12,861 bases of DNA, taken from JALTID01 sp027004335 [NCBI: bacterium]. GTDB taxonomy: Bacteria; JALSQH01. How positions within the stretch are numbered: the stretch's first letter is position 1; the number at the start of each line of letters is the position of its first letter. The notes below the pieces were generated by a model. That model was not told where the DNA came from and made no database searches. It worked only from the letters and a program-made list of their open reading frames with translations. This document shows, piece by piece, positions 6,549 through 12,861 of this stretch. The translations under genes were made by a program, and so were the position numbers. The DNA lies in NCBI GenBank assembly GCA_027004335.1, contig JALTID010000064.1:1-12861 (forward strand), written 5' to 3'.

Positions 6549-8174
6549 GTTTAGAGCCTTTCTCGCATCAGCATTTTCGGGATTTATTTCAATTATCCTC
6601 TGAAGATAATTTCTTGCTCCCCCAGTATTCCCCTTTAATTTTTCATAAAGATATCCATGAAAAAGAATTTTTTCGTTGTGTAAGTTACTATCCAAAATAT
6701 CAAGAAACTTCTTTTGGTATTCTTCTGCTTTCTGGCCATCCATTCCCCTATAATAAAAATACCCTGTGAGGAAAGCAGCAGATTTATACTCTATTTTCTC
6801 AGGATATAACTCTTCTGCTGATCTGAAGAGGTAATATGCTTCCTTAAAATCCTCTCTCAGCAATTCCAGCTCACCTTTTTCATATTGAATAGAAGCTTCA
6901 AAAATTAGCTTGTTACGCTGGAAAATTTCTTTTCTATACTTTTCTCTGCTACTCCTCTCTTTCAAAACTTGATAAGCTTCATCAATCAATCTGTTAATAT
7001 TGGATAAAAAAGCCATTATCTCCTCATCATCAGGATACTTCGCAGGATTATATAGAGCCTTTGCATCTCTGTAAGCTGCTTCAACTTCCTCCTCTATCGC
7101 GGATTCGTGAAGCACAAGCCTTCCAAAAAAGTTATCCCCATGAAGCCTTTCAAGTTTTTCTTTAAGCTCAATTTTCAAGTTTTGAATATTTTCTTCTTTA
7201 ATCATCTTTTCTCTAAACTCAATCATTCCAAGTTTTGCAAGAACAACAATCACTCTGTATGTAGAAAGAAGCATAAGAGGGCTCAAAGAGATAACTTCTC
7301 TTACAAGTCTCGGACGCTCTTTTACAACATCAACAAGAATTTTCTCCCTTTGATCAAGATTGATCTCTCCCCAGTTAAAGGAAGGCTGCGAAGCAGGATA
7401 AATATACATATTTATCCTGTTTTCAATAAAATCAGTTATTTCATCATTAGATAAATTCTCTTTCAGCACCTTGTAGAGAATAGAGCCCGTGCTTAATTCA
7501 TGCATAAATGGGATATCAAAACTCTTCCGAGGGACAAATTCAGCTTCACCTTTCTTCCATTTAAAAAGGTTAACAACCTTTATTTCAACCTGCTTTCTCA
7601 AAACCCGCTGAAGCACTTCCCTTGAAATTATCCCCTTTTCAACAACAATATCCCCTAACCTTGCATGGATTTTTTCACTCTCCCGAAGAAGCTCTTTTAG
7701 TATTTCTCTATCAATCACACCGATTGCCACCAATAAACTACCCAACAACTCTGAAGAAATATTTGATACTGCATACACAGGATTCCCTTTCCTGAAAAAA
7801 ATCATTTTCCACTCTGAATCTTTCTTTACTTTCAAAAACCCATCAAGTTTTTCCTTCTTTATTTTTATAAAAATTTCCACTATCCCTCCCTCTGAAAAAG
7901 AAAGGGTAAATCCTTCATTAACAACAGGTTGACTGGATGTATCTGCTACATCCTTATCTTTCAACCCCTCTACTTTTATAACTCCTTTACTGAAGAGACT
8001 TTCTAAAATTGGTATCAATTTACTTTCTACCAATCCCGTAAGAACTTTTAATTCTTTGAAAGATAATTTTCTCTCTATTCTGGAAAGAACTAATCCTTCC
8101 TCAGGTGTTAAATTAATTGAGAAAATATCAATATCCTTACTTGGCTTAATCAAAGTACTATGATCCCATCTCAC
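6537..8174 (-). CDS. DUF4388 (PATAN) protein with winged-helix-like N-terminus, J-like domain and C-terminal TPRs
   Basis: Predicted 545-residue cytoplasmic protein. Residues ~22-69 resemble a small winged-helix module (LTPEEGLVLSRIERKLSFKE... SKGVIKVE). Residues ~90-215 match DUF4388/PATAN (LDGFLKVKK, MIFFRKGNPVYAVS, LLGSLLVAIGVI, RLGDIVVEKGIISRE, FKWKKGEAEF). Within it, residues 143-166 and 172-195 form two 24-residue repeats with a five-residue spacer, as in MshEN. Residues ~345-417 resemble a J-domain (FFGRLVL, AYRDAKALYNPAKYPD, INRLIDEAYQVLKERSSREKYRKEI), but the HPD motif is replaced by NPAKYP. Residues ~420-545 are TPRs (EASIQYEKGELELLREDFKEA, GNTGGARNYLQRIIEINPE). This composite is typical of deltaproteobacterial signalling proteins of unknown output. 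GTG 8174 is the best in-frame start but has no Shine-Dalgarno; a candidate promoter places the transcript start on it. TTG 8153 is an alternative. It follows lptD by 39 bases. Confidence 0.82.
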   Translation of the reverse strand: MRWDHSTLIKPSKDIDIFSINLTPEEGLVLSRIERKLSFKELKVLTGLVESKLIPILESLFSKGVIKVEGLKDKDVADTSSQPVVNEGFTLSFSEGGIVEIFIKIKKEKLDGFLKVKKDSEWKMIFFRKGNPVYAVSNISSELLGSLLVAIGVIDREILKELLRESEKIHARLGDIVVEKGIISREVLQRVLRKQVEIKVVNLFKWKKGEAEFVPRKSFDIPFMHELSTGSILYKVLKENLSNDEITDFIENRINMYIYPASQPSFNWGEINLDQREKILVDVVKERPRLVREVISLSPLMLLSTYRVIVVLAKLGMIEFREKMIKEENIQNLKIELKEKLERLHGDNFFGRLVLHESAIEEEVEAAYRDAKALYNPAKYPDDEEIMAFLSNINRLIDEAYQVLKERSSREKYRKEIFQRNKLIFEASIQYEKGELELLREDFKEAYYLFRSAEELYPEKIEYKSAAFLTGYFYYRGMDGQKAEEYQKKFLDILDSNLHNEKILFHGYLYEKLKGNTGGARNYLQRIIEINPENADARKALNSLN

Positions 8175-8180
8175 ATTTTT

Positions 8181-8209
8181 ATGATAATTAAAAAAAATAG
8201 AAATAGCAA
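8181..8209 (-). promoter_or_regulatory. Candidate promoter for the DUF4388 gene, possibly giving a leaderless mRNA
   Basis: On the minus strand TTGCTA (8209-8204, four of six matches) is followed after exactly 17 bases by TATCAT (8186-8181, five of six). The predicted transcription start, about seven bases past the -10 box, falls on the GTG start codon at 8174. No Shine-Dalgarno precedes that codon. The tract is AT-rich, so a chance match is possible. Confidence 0.35.
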
Positions 8210-8213
8210 GGAG

Positions 8214-10160
8214 CTAAAATGAAATCTCTCCAAGTTTTCCAAAAGACATCCACAAAGACCACTTTTGATTCTTCCTATAGGGCCAGTTATAATAACTAAA
8301 AGAGAATGAAAAACAGTGGCAGGGATCAGAATATTGAAGTGAGATATTCTCTTCAAAGACTTTTTTATTGCCTATAAGGAATCTTTCACCTACTTCTCCT
8401 TTCCAGTTTCCAATTCTTCTGGAAAAAGAGAAAAACCACTGGCCTTCTCCCGACTCCGTGAAATATGGGTAATAAAATGGTTGCTCCGAAATATACATTT
8501 CTTCATTGACTGGCCATAAAAGTGAACCAACATGAAAGCTACCTGCTGAATTATGAATAAAAAAATCAATAAAAACATCAGCTAATCTCCTTCCATCAAA
8601 AATCTGGTGGGAGAGAAGAGAAAGATCATCTTTTTTAACAAGGAAGTCATGAGAAAGAAAGAGTTTTCCGTTCATTCCTATTAAGAACTTCTTACTATCA
8701 GCAAGAATAAAATCACCTGTATCAATTCTGTCATTCACCTTTACAAAAAAACCTTTAAATGGAGAGAATGAATCCAGCCCGTCATTATAGACATCAAGCA
8801 CTTTCCGCCAGAAAAGATATCTGTATCCTGCTGTTATAACTGAATTATGGGTAAAATATGAATTACTTCCCTTTATCATCATGGTAATAGCGTAATTTAG
8901 ATACCAGATTCCGTAGTAATTTCCAGAAAAATTTTCCAGCACAGAATTTTGATCAATAGAAAATGTAGCATAACGCATATTAAAACTCTTTCCCCAGAAA
9001 ATTCCAGTGAGATTTCTTACCTCTTTTTTGCTCTGTGGTATATCAAATCGACTCCAGACAACCCCATCTCCCAGTGAAGTTAAAGCTGGAACAGATGAGA
9101 AACCGATGACTGGGTAAAAAGAAAAATTCCCTGTTCCCACATCCTGAAAGAGAGTTATATCACCGTAAAATTTTCCAAGATCAATAAATTTCTGGTAATC
9201 AAAAGATGAAGGCAGAAAACTCTTCCCCCGGCTTGCAGGATCATCAACATAGTATGCTCTCAAAAAAGGATTCAACATCATATCAGCATTAATATTCCAT
9301 GCGACTGACGAACCATTGTAAAAATGCGATCCTCGTAATTCTGCAAAATTTCCTGCATCCCCGAAAGCGCTTTTCAAACTCCATCTACCTTTGCTCTTCT
9401 CAGAAATAATGTAATTGAGTAATCCACCTATACCTATATTTCCTGTGGAGTAATAATCAAGTTGCAATATCCCCTCTGACCATGGTGAAAGATTAAGGTA
9501 AAAGGGTAAATGCATCTCAAACCCTCTCTCTCCAGTATAGCTAAATCTTGGAAAAAGAAACCCTGTTTCTCTCTCATATTTGGCAGGCAAAATCAACAGA
9601 GGCACCCAAAGAACTTTTATTCCTCTAAATCTTACAGAACCACTAAAAATCCATGAGTATCCCCCAAGTCTCATCGTTATCTTACCTGCCTCAATTTCCC
9701 AGAAAGGGGGAGGATGTTCACAAGCACAGGAAGAGTAGTAGGCGTCTGTCACAATTATTCTCCTGCCCTCAACCTTGAGAGACTTTCCCCTTATGGTAAG
9801 ATGTTCAAGTGGAAATAAAACTTTCACATCCTCAACATATATTTTTCTCGGATAAACAGAAAAAGTTAAAGATCTCCCATACATAACGAAGCCTTCACCT
9901 ATTACAGACACCTCTCCAGAAGAGGAAAATTTGAAGTTCTTTTTATCAAGTAAAAATTTATCTCCCTTGATAAGAATATTACCATATTTAATTTCTACAT
10001 TGCCCTTCAAATAAAGGACCTTCTTCTTCCAGTTGTAACGGAGGTAATTCGAATAAACAGTAACTCCTGTAATTTCAACAGAAGCGGGAGGAACATAGGC
10101 AGCAACAGAAGAAACAACGCTTTCAAAAGAAAATAGAAAAAGAAAAAAAAACTTTTTCAA
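8214..10160 (-). CDS. lptD: LPS-assembly outer membrane protein LptD
   Basis: LptD is the outer-membrane beta-barrel that, with lipoprotein LptE, inserts lipopolysaccharide into the outer leaflet. The 648-residue product is shorter than E. coli LptD (784). Residues 1-21 are a signal peptide. Residues ~28-140 are an OstA/LptA-like jellyroll (VLYLKGNVEIKYGN, GDKFLLD). Residues ~141-170 carry YYSSCACEHPPPFWEIEAG, matching the family's TC...W motif. Then comes the barrel (TGFLFPRFSYTGERGFEM, LDYYSTGNIGIGG), ending in Phe as expected for Bam-inserted proteins. The only four cysteines are two CxC pairs, C145/C147 and C614/C616, placed like the partners of the E. coli interdomain disulfides. The start is TTG 10160 with GGAGAGG upstream; only three bases separate it from the hydrolase stop. 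No lptE is recognised in the window. Confidence 0.92.
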   Translation of the reverse strand: MKKFFFLFLFSFESVVSSVAAYVPPASVEITGVTVYSNYLRYNWKKKVLYLKGNVEIKYGNILIKGDKFLLDKKNFKFSSSGEVSVIGEGFVMYGRSLTFSVYPRKIYVEDVKVLFPLEHLTIRGKSLKVEGRRIIVTDAYYSSCACEHPPPFWEIEAGKITMRLGGYSWIFSGSVRFRGIKVLWVPLLILPAKYERETGFLFPRFSYTGERGFEMHLPFYLNLSPWSEGILQLDYYSTGNIGIGGLLNYIISEKSKGRWSLKSAFGDAGNFAELRGSHFYNGSSVAWNINADMMLNPFLRAYYVDDPASRGKSFLPSSFDYQKFIDLGKFYGDITLFQDVGTGNFSFYPVIGFSSVPALTSLGDGVVWSRFDIPQSKKEVRNLTGIFWGKSFNMRYATFSIDQNSVLENFSGNYYGIWYLNYAITMMIKGSNSYFTHNSVITAGYRYLFWRKVLDVYNDGLDSFSPFKGFFVKVNDRIDTGDFILADSKKFLIGMNGKLFLSHDFLVKKDDLSLLSHQIFDGRRLADVFIDFFIHNSAGSFHVGSLLWPVNEEMYISEQPFYYPYFTESGEGQWFFSFSRRIGNWKGEVGERFLIGNKKVFEENISLQYSDPCHCFSFSFSYYNWPYRKNQKWSLWMSFGKLGEISF

Positions 10161-10163
10161 GCA

Positions 10164-10961
10164 CTACCTCTCCATCATCCATTTGAAGATATACCAGACA
10201 TACACAGGAATCCTGTCTCCCATTATCAGGTCTATATGTCCCCAGTGAGCTTTATCATCCTTGTAACTGGAAATCCTGTACTCTTTATCCCTTGACGAAG
10301 AAAATAGATATGCTGGATGTGCACCAATATGGGTACACAGAGTATCTTTATCGCCGGTTATTAGCAGAATAGGTGTATCCAGAGATAAAAAAGATTCTGA
10401 ACAATCCCGTTCCCCAGAAGTATCTGTAAGTTCGCCTGAAGCAGCCCATCTCTTCATCAGTTTCAAAACCTCAATCCTAGTTTTATCAAAACCTACTTTT
10501 GTTATAACCACTCCTAATTTATCCGGGAAAAGTGGAGCAGAAGTATAGACAATTGCTCCACCAAGACTATGCCCAATAAGAAAAAACTTTTCTTTATCTC
10601 CAGAAATTTCAAGAGCCTTCTCAACAGCGGCTGGGAGATCATAATTCACATAATCTTCAAAAAATCTTGGAGAACCAGAACACATTGAACTTCTTCCATG
10701 TCCCCTCATATCAAAATTAAAAATATCGTCACCATCATAGGCGAGACAATTAACGAAATTCCTGCCACGCAAATGCCATCTGTATCTACTCTGAGCAAAT
10801 CCATGGAGGAGAAGCACAAATCCCCTTTTTCTATCATCAGGATAGACTTTTTTCACCATCTTTAAAAGGCAACTATCCCCAGCAGGAACTGAAATGATTT
10901 CTTTCCTTAAAAAAACTCCCTGACCCTCTGTAATCTTTTGCCAGACAAGGAATGAAGGCAT
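10164..10961 (-). CDS. Alpha/beta-hydrolase fold protein
   Basis: Predicted 265-residue serine hydrolase with a complete catalytic set: the oxyanion segment LLLHGF (H53-G54), FDMRGHGRSS, the nucleophile elbow GHSLGG (S132), the acid at D206 in ITGDKDTL, and the base at H242 in HWGHIDLIMG. The ending HIDLIMG resembles polyester-synthase/lipase-like hydrolases. No signal peptide is seen, so it is probably cytoplasmic. The lid between strands 6 and 7 (residues ~155-190) is short. The substrate cannot be read from sequence; an acyl ester or lipid is plausible given that lptD follows after three bases and is probably co-transcribed. ATG 10961 lies seven bases after the response regulator stop and has only a weak GAGAAA upstream, so translation may depend on coupling. 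Confidence 0.85.
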   Translation of the reverse strand: MPSFLVWQKITEGQGVFLRKEIISVPAGDSCLLKMVKKVYPDDRKRGFVLLLHGFAQSRYRWHLRGRNFVNCLAYDGDDIFNFDMRGHGRSSMCSGSPRFFEDYVNYDLPAAVEKALEISGDKEKFFLIGHSLGGAIVYTSAPLFPDKLGVVITKVGFDKTRIEVLKLMKRWAASGELTDTSGERDCSESFLSLDTPILLITGDKDTLCTHIGAHPAYLFSSSRDKEYRISSYKDDKAHWGHIDLIMGDRIPVYVWYIFKWMMER

Positions 10962-10968
10962 TATGAAT

Positions 10969-11370
10969 CTATTTTCTCAATTTACTCTGTTTCAACTTCG
11001 TCTCAATCTTCTCCAAAAGATCATAAAGTTCCCTCTGGCGGAAAGGTTTTTTAATATAACCAGTAGCTCCTTTCCTTAGAGCTTCAAGAACACTTTCCTC
11101 CTCACCCTCAGTACTTATTATAACAATTGGGATATTCCCGTATTTGTCTTTTTCCCTTCTCACTATTTCAAGGAAGGTTATCCCATCCATGATTGGCATA
11201 TTTATATCCAGCAACACCACATCAATCCCCTCAACTTCTTGAAGTTTTTTCAAAGCTTCAACACCATTCTTTGCTGTAACAAGTTCAACATCAGGGTATC
11301 TTTTAAAAGTCATCTTGTGAAGATTCAAGATAACATCAGAATCATCTACAGCAAGAATTTTTCTAAACAT
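10969..11370 (-). CDS. Single-domain response regulator (CheY-like receiver)
   Basis: Predicted 133-residue receiver domain with no output domain. All active residues are present: acidic pair D9/D10, phospho-acceptor D55 in LLDINMP, S86 at the Thr/Ser switch position, aromatic Y105, and K108 in KKPF. It would be phosphorylated by a histidine kinase and act by binding a partner, as CheY or type IV pilus regulators do. No kinase is in the window, so the cognate sensor is unknown. ATG 11370 has GGAG eight bases upstream and overlaps the stop of the preceding lipoprotein gene as TAATG, implying coupling. The hydrolase follows after seven bases. It could serve chemotaxis-like motility control or a more general stress output; the sequence does not decide. 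Confidence 0.93.
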   Translation of the reverse strand: MFRKILAVDDSDVILNLHKMTFKRYPDVELVTAKNGVEALKKLQEVEGIDVVLLDINMPIMDGITFLEIVRREKDKYGNIPIVIISTEGEEESVLEALRKGATGYIKKPFRQRELYDLLEKIETKLKQSKLRK

Positions 11371-11948
11371 TACTTCTTCTCCAGGTTTATTTTACCATTA
11401 GAAATGTAAAGGTCCTCACCGTCATCAAGACCTATTCTCGCCCAGAAACTTCCTTCAACTACATTGCTAAATTTTCTTATCACAAGCATGCCATTTTTAA
11501 CTTTCTGTATGGTCTTTACCGTGCCACCGGAAACAGCCTCCTGATAGAAAAAAACAGCATCATTCTGCGATTGAATCCTACCAGAAACAAGATCATAAGA
11601 ATTCGGATATGACATTGCTTTCATGAAAGTAAAACTTATAGTATACGCAATATTATTTACCTCCACATCCCCGCTGAGAAAAACAAAAGTATTCTGTTCA
11701 TATATCGTGGTGTTATCTGGAGGAACCTCAATATCCCTATCTCTCACGGTAAAAAATATACCATGTTCTTTTTCTGGTTGCTGCTCCTTGGGGGAAGTCG
11801 TTGGAGTCGCTTCTTTTTGACCAGGAACATACCCGGTGAAGGGAGTACCACTTTGATTTGATGAAGATGTGGTATTACCATATTGCCCCCCGCAATTAGT
11901 AATAAGGAAAAGAAAAAGCAAAATTAAAGAAACAGTTTTCACTTTCAT
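11370..11948 (-). CDS. Lipoprotein of unknown function with Ser/Thr/Pro/Gln-rich linker
   Basis: Predicted 192-residue lipoprotein that I do not recognise. Residues 1-19 are the signal with lipobox ITNC (C19; Gly at +2). Residues ~20-62 are a flexible linker rich in Gly, Ser, Thr, Pro and Gln. Residues ~63-192 look like an all-beta domain (FFTVRDRDIEVPPD, YTISFTFMKAMSY, FWARIGLDDGEDLYISNGKI) with no cysteines, suited to a periplasmic or surface-facing position. ATG 11948 has no Shine-Dalgarno. A promoter-like pair at 11958-11986 would start transcription two or three bases before the ATG. The stop overlaps the response regulator start by one base. Although it is only 30 bases after tyrS, it may head its own transcript. 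Confidence 0.8.
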   Translation of the reverse strand: MKVKTVSLILLFLFLITNCGGQYGNTTSSSNQSGTPFTGYVPGQKEATPTTSPKEQQPEKEHGIFFTVRDRDIEVPPDNTTIYEQNTFVFLSGDVEVNNIAYTISFTFMKAMSYPNSYDLVSGRIQSQNDAVFFYQEAVSGGTVKTIQKVKNGMLVIRKFSNVVEGSFWARIGLDDGEDLYISNGKINLEKK

Positions 11949-11951
11949 TTC

Positions 11952-11983
11952 AGTAAAATTTTACCGAAAATTTCAATTTTACT
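11952..11983. repeat. Inverted repeat overlapping the candidate promoter downstream of tyrS
   Basis: AGTAAAATT (11952-11960) and AATTTTACT (11975-11983) are perfect nine-base inverted arms with a 14-base spacer. The left arm is also inside a 12-base perfect palindrome, GTAAAATTTTAC (11953-11964), which covers the proposed -10 box. It is too AT-rich and too widely spaced to be a convincing terminator; an operator is possible. Confidence 0.35.
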
Positions 11984-11986
11984 CAA
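11958..11986 (-). promoter_or_regulatory. Candidate promoter for the lipoprotein / response regulator / hydrolase / lptD group
   Basis: Minus-strand TTGAGT (11986-11981, four of six) and TAAAAT (11963-11958, five of six) are separated by exactly 17 bases. The predicted start near 11951 is almost at the ATG (11948) of a gene with no Shine-Dalgarno. It overlaps the 3' end of tyrS and an inverted repeat. AT-richness makes a chance match possible. Confidence 0.35.
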
Positions 11987-12861
11987 ATTTTAATATAAAA
12001 AATTTTTTCTTCCCCACTCTGAAGATATATTTTCCCTCCCGTTCTATCTTATATTCGGGGTTAGATATCTTTTCATTATTTATTCTCACTCCTCCCTGCT
12101 GTAGTAATCTCTTCCCCTCAGATGTGCTTTTTATAACACCCACCTCTTTAAGAACTGAAGGAAGCCATGATTCTCCCTCTCTTGGAAGGGATATCTCTTC
12201 CATATCATCCTCTCTCATTTCTTTTTTTGAGAACAACCTCCTGAACACATCCCGTGCATTTTCAGCGGCTTCTCTGCCATGGAATCTTTCAACAATTTCA
12301 AAGGCAAGATTTTCTTTAGCATCCTTAGGATGTATCTCTCCTTTTTTAACTTTATCAAGATACTCGTTAGAGCAATTACTCAACAACTCATAATAGACAA
12401 TCATAAGCTCATCAGAAATTGACATAATTTTACCAAACATATCCTGAGGAGGTTCTTCAATTCCCACATAATTCCCATAAGACTTGCTCATCTTTTGAAC
12501 ACCATCAAGACCCACCAAGAGAGGCATCGTCATAACCACCTGTGGTTGTTGACCAAATTCCCTCTGGAGCTGCCTCCCCACAAGAAGATTGAATTTCTGA
12601 TCAGTGCCCCCCAATTCAATATCAGCTTTCAACGCAACAGAGTCATATCCTTGAATAATAGGATACACAAGCTCATGCAGGAAAATTGGACGATTCTCCT
12701 GAAATCTTTTGGAAAAATCATCTCTTTCAAGCAGTTGAGCTACTGTAAATTTACCGAGGAGCCGTATGAAATCCTGAGGTGTTAATTTTTCATTCCATTC
12801 ACTGTTAAATACGATCTTTGTCTTTTCAGAATCAAGAATTTTAAAAACCTGTCTTTTATAG
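11979..12861 (-). CDS. tyrS: Tyrosyl-tRNA synthetase, partial (5' end beyond window)
   Basis: This is the C-terminal ~294 residues of tyrosyl-tRNA synthetase, which charges tRNA-Tyr. Reading is open from the window edge; the GTG at 12668 is internal, because the upstream frame encodes family sequence (FIRLLGKFTVAQLLERDDFSKRF, HELVYPIIQGYDSVAL). Further signatures are ELGGTDQKFNLLVGR, TMPLLVGLDG, and the KMSKS ATP-binding loop (VQKMSKSYGNYVGIEEPP, codons at 12494-12480). The C-terminus (residues around GVRINNEKISN to ILKFE) is the S4 RNA-binding domain. The HIGH motif and N-terminus lie beyond 12861. The form resembles the type in which PPQDMFGKIMSISDELM follows KMSKS. A lipoprotein gene starts 30 bases downstream on the same strand, apparently with its own promoter. 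Confidence 0.96.
   Translation of the reverse strand, partial: YKRQVFKILDSEKTKIVFNSEWNEKLTPQDFIRLLGKFTVAQLLERDDFSKRFQENRPIFLHELVYPIIQGYDSVALKADIELGGTDQKFNLLVGRQLQREFGQQPQVVMTMPLLVGLDGVQKMSKSYGNYVGIEEPPQDMFGKIMSISDELMIVYYELLSNCSNEYLDKVKKGEIHPKDAKENLAFEIVERFHGREAAENARDVFRRLFSKKEMREDDMEEISLPREGESWLPSVLKEVGVIKSTSEGKRLLQQGGVRINNEKISNPEYKIEREGKYIFRVGKKKFFILKFE

Noticed and set aside
8187-8203. T-rich tract after lptD as an intrinsic terminator
   Set aside because: No GC-rich stem precedes it; it is better explained as the spacer of a candidate promoter.
8219-8281. Plus-strand mini-ORF of about 20 codons with AAGGAG upstream of an ATG
   Set aside because: It is antisense to the conserved lptD C-terminus, very short, and has no promoter; the AAGGAG is part of lptD downstream sequence.
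12669-12861. tyrS as an N-terminally truncated gene starting at GTG 12668
   Set aside because: The same frame stays open to the window edge and encodes conserved TyrS sequence, so the truncation is only the window boundary.

Overview
This window is AT-rich, densely packed chromosomal DNA from a diderm (LPS-bearing) bacterium. Its accessory proteins belong to families best known from Deltaproteobacteria-related lineages (Myxococcota, Bdellovibrionota, Desulfobacterota): an AgmX/PglI-type TonB-like C-terminal domain, a DUF4388 (PATAN) protein with a J-like segment and TPRs, and a GspE-N/MshEN protein without an ATPase. The lineage is inferred from domain content only. No mobile element, CRISPR array, tRNA or rRNA was seen, and no gap between genes exceeds about 165 bases.

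Layout. (1) Positions 1-788, minus strand: N-terminal half of the metalloprotease TldD, cut by the window edge. (2) 895-2934, plus strand: a TPR lipoprotein with a long basic linker and an AgmX-like C-terminal domain. (3) 5929-2931, minus strand: a two-gene, translationally coupled operon. It encodes a multi-TPR lipoprotein that apparently starts at a non-canonical ATA codon, then a MshEN-type (candidate c-di-GMP-binding) protein with an acidic Pro/Glu linker and a GAF-like C-terminal part. A near-consensus sigma70 promoter precedes it. (4) 6093-6548, plus strand: a small lipoprotein transcribed divergently from operon 3. (5) 12861-6537, minus strand: a run of same-strand genes: tyrS (5' end off the window), a lipoprotein, a single-domain response regulator, an alpha/beta hydrolase, lptD, and a DUF4388/J-like/TPR protein. 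Gaps or overlaps in the middle of this run are -1, 7 and 3 bases, so those genes are probably co-transcribed.

How the genes fit together. tyrS, lptD and tldD are housekeeping or envelope genes. The rest looks like an envelope and signalling neighbourhood: four predicted lipoproteins, three TPR proteins, a receiver domain, and two proteins carrying MshEN-type 24-residue tandem repeats, one recognisable and one partly degenerate inside the DUF4388 region. TonB-like AgmX domains, PATAN domains and MshEN domains are known from motility, secretion and type IV pilus control in related bacteria. A c-di-GMP-linked envelope machine is therefore a reasonable hypothesis, but it is not shown by the sequence.

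The most checkable observations are the ATA start codon at 5929, the two CxC pairs that are the only cysteines in LptD, the hidden MshEN-like repeat in the DUF4388 protein, and two genes whose predicted transcription starts fall on or next to the start codon with no Shine-Dalgarno sequence.
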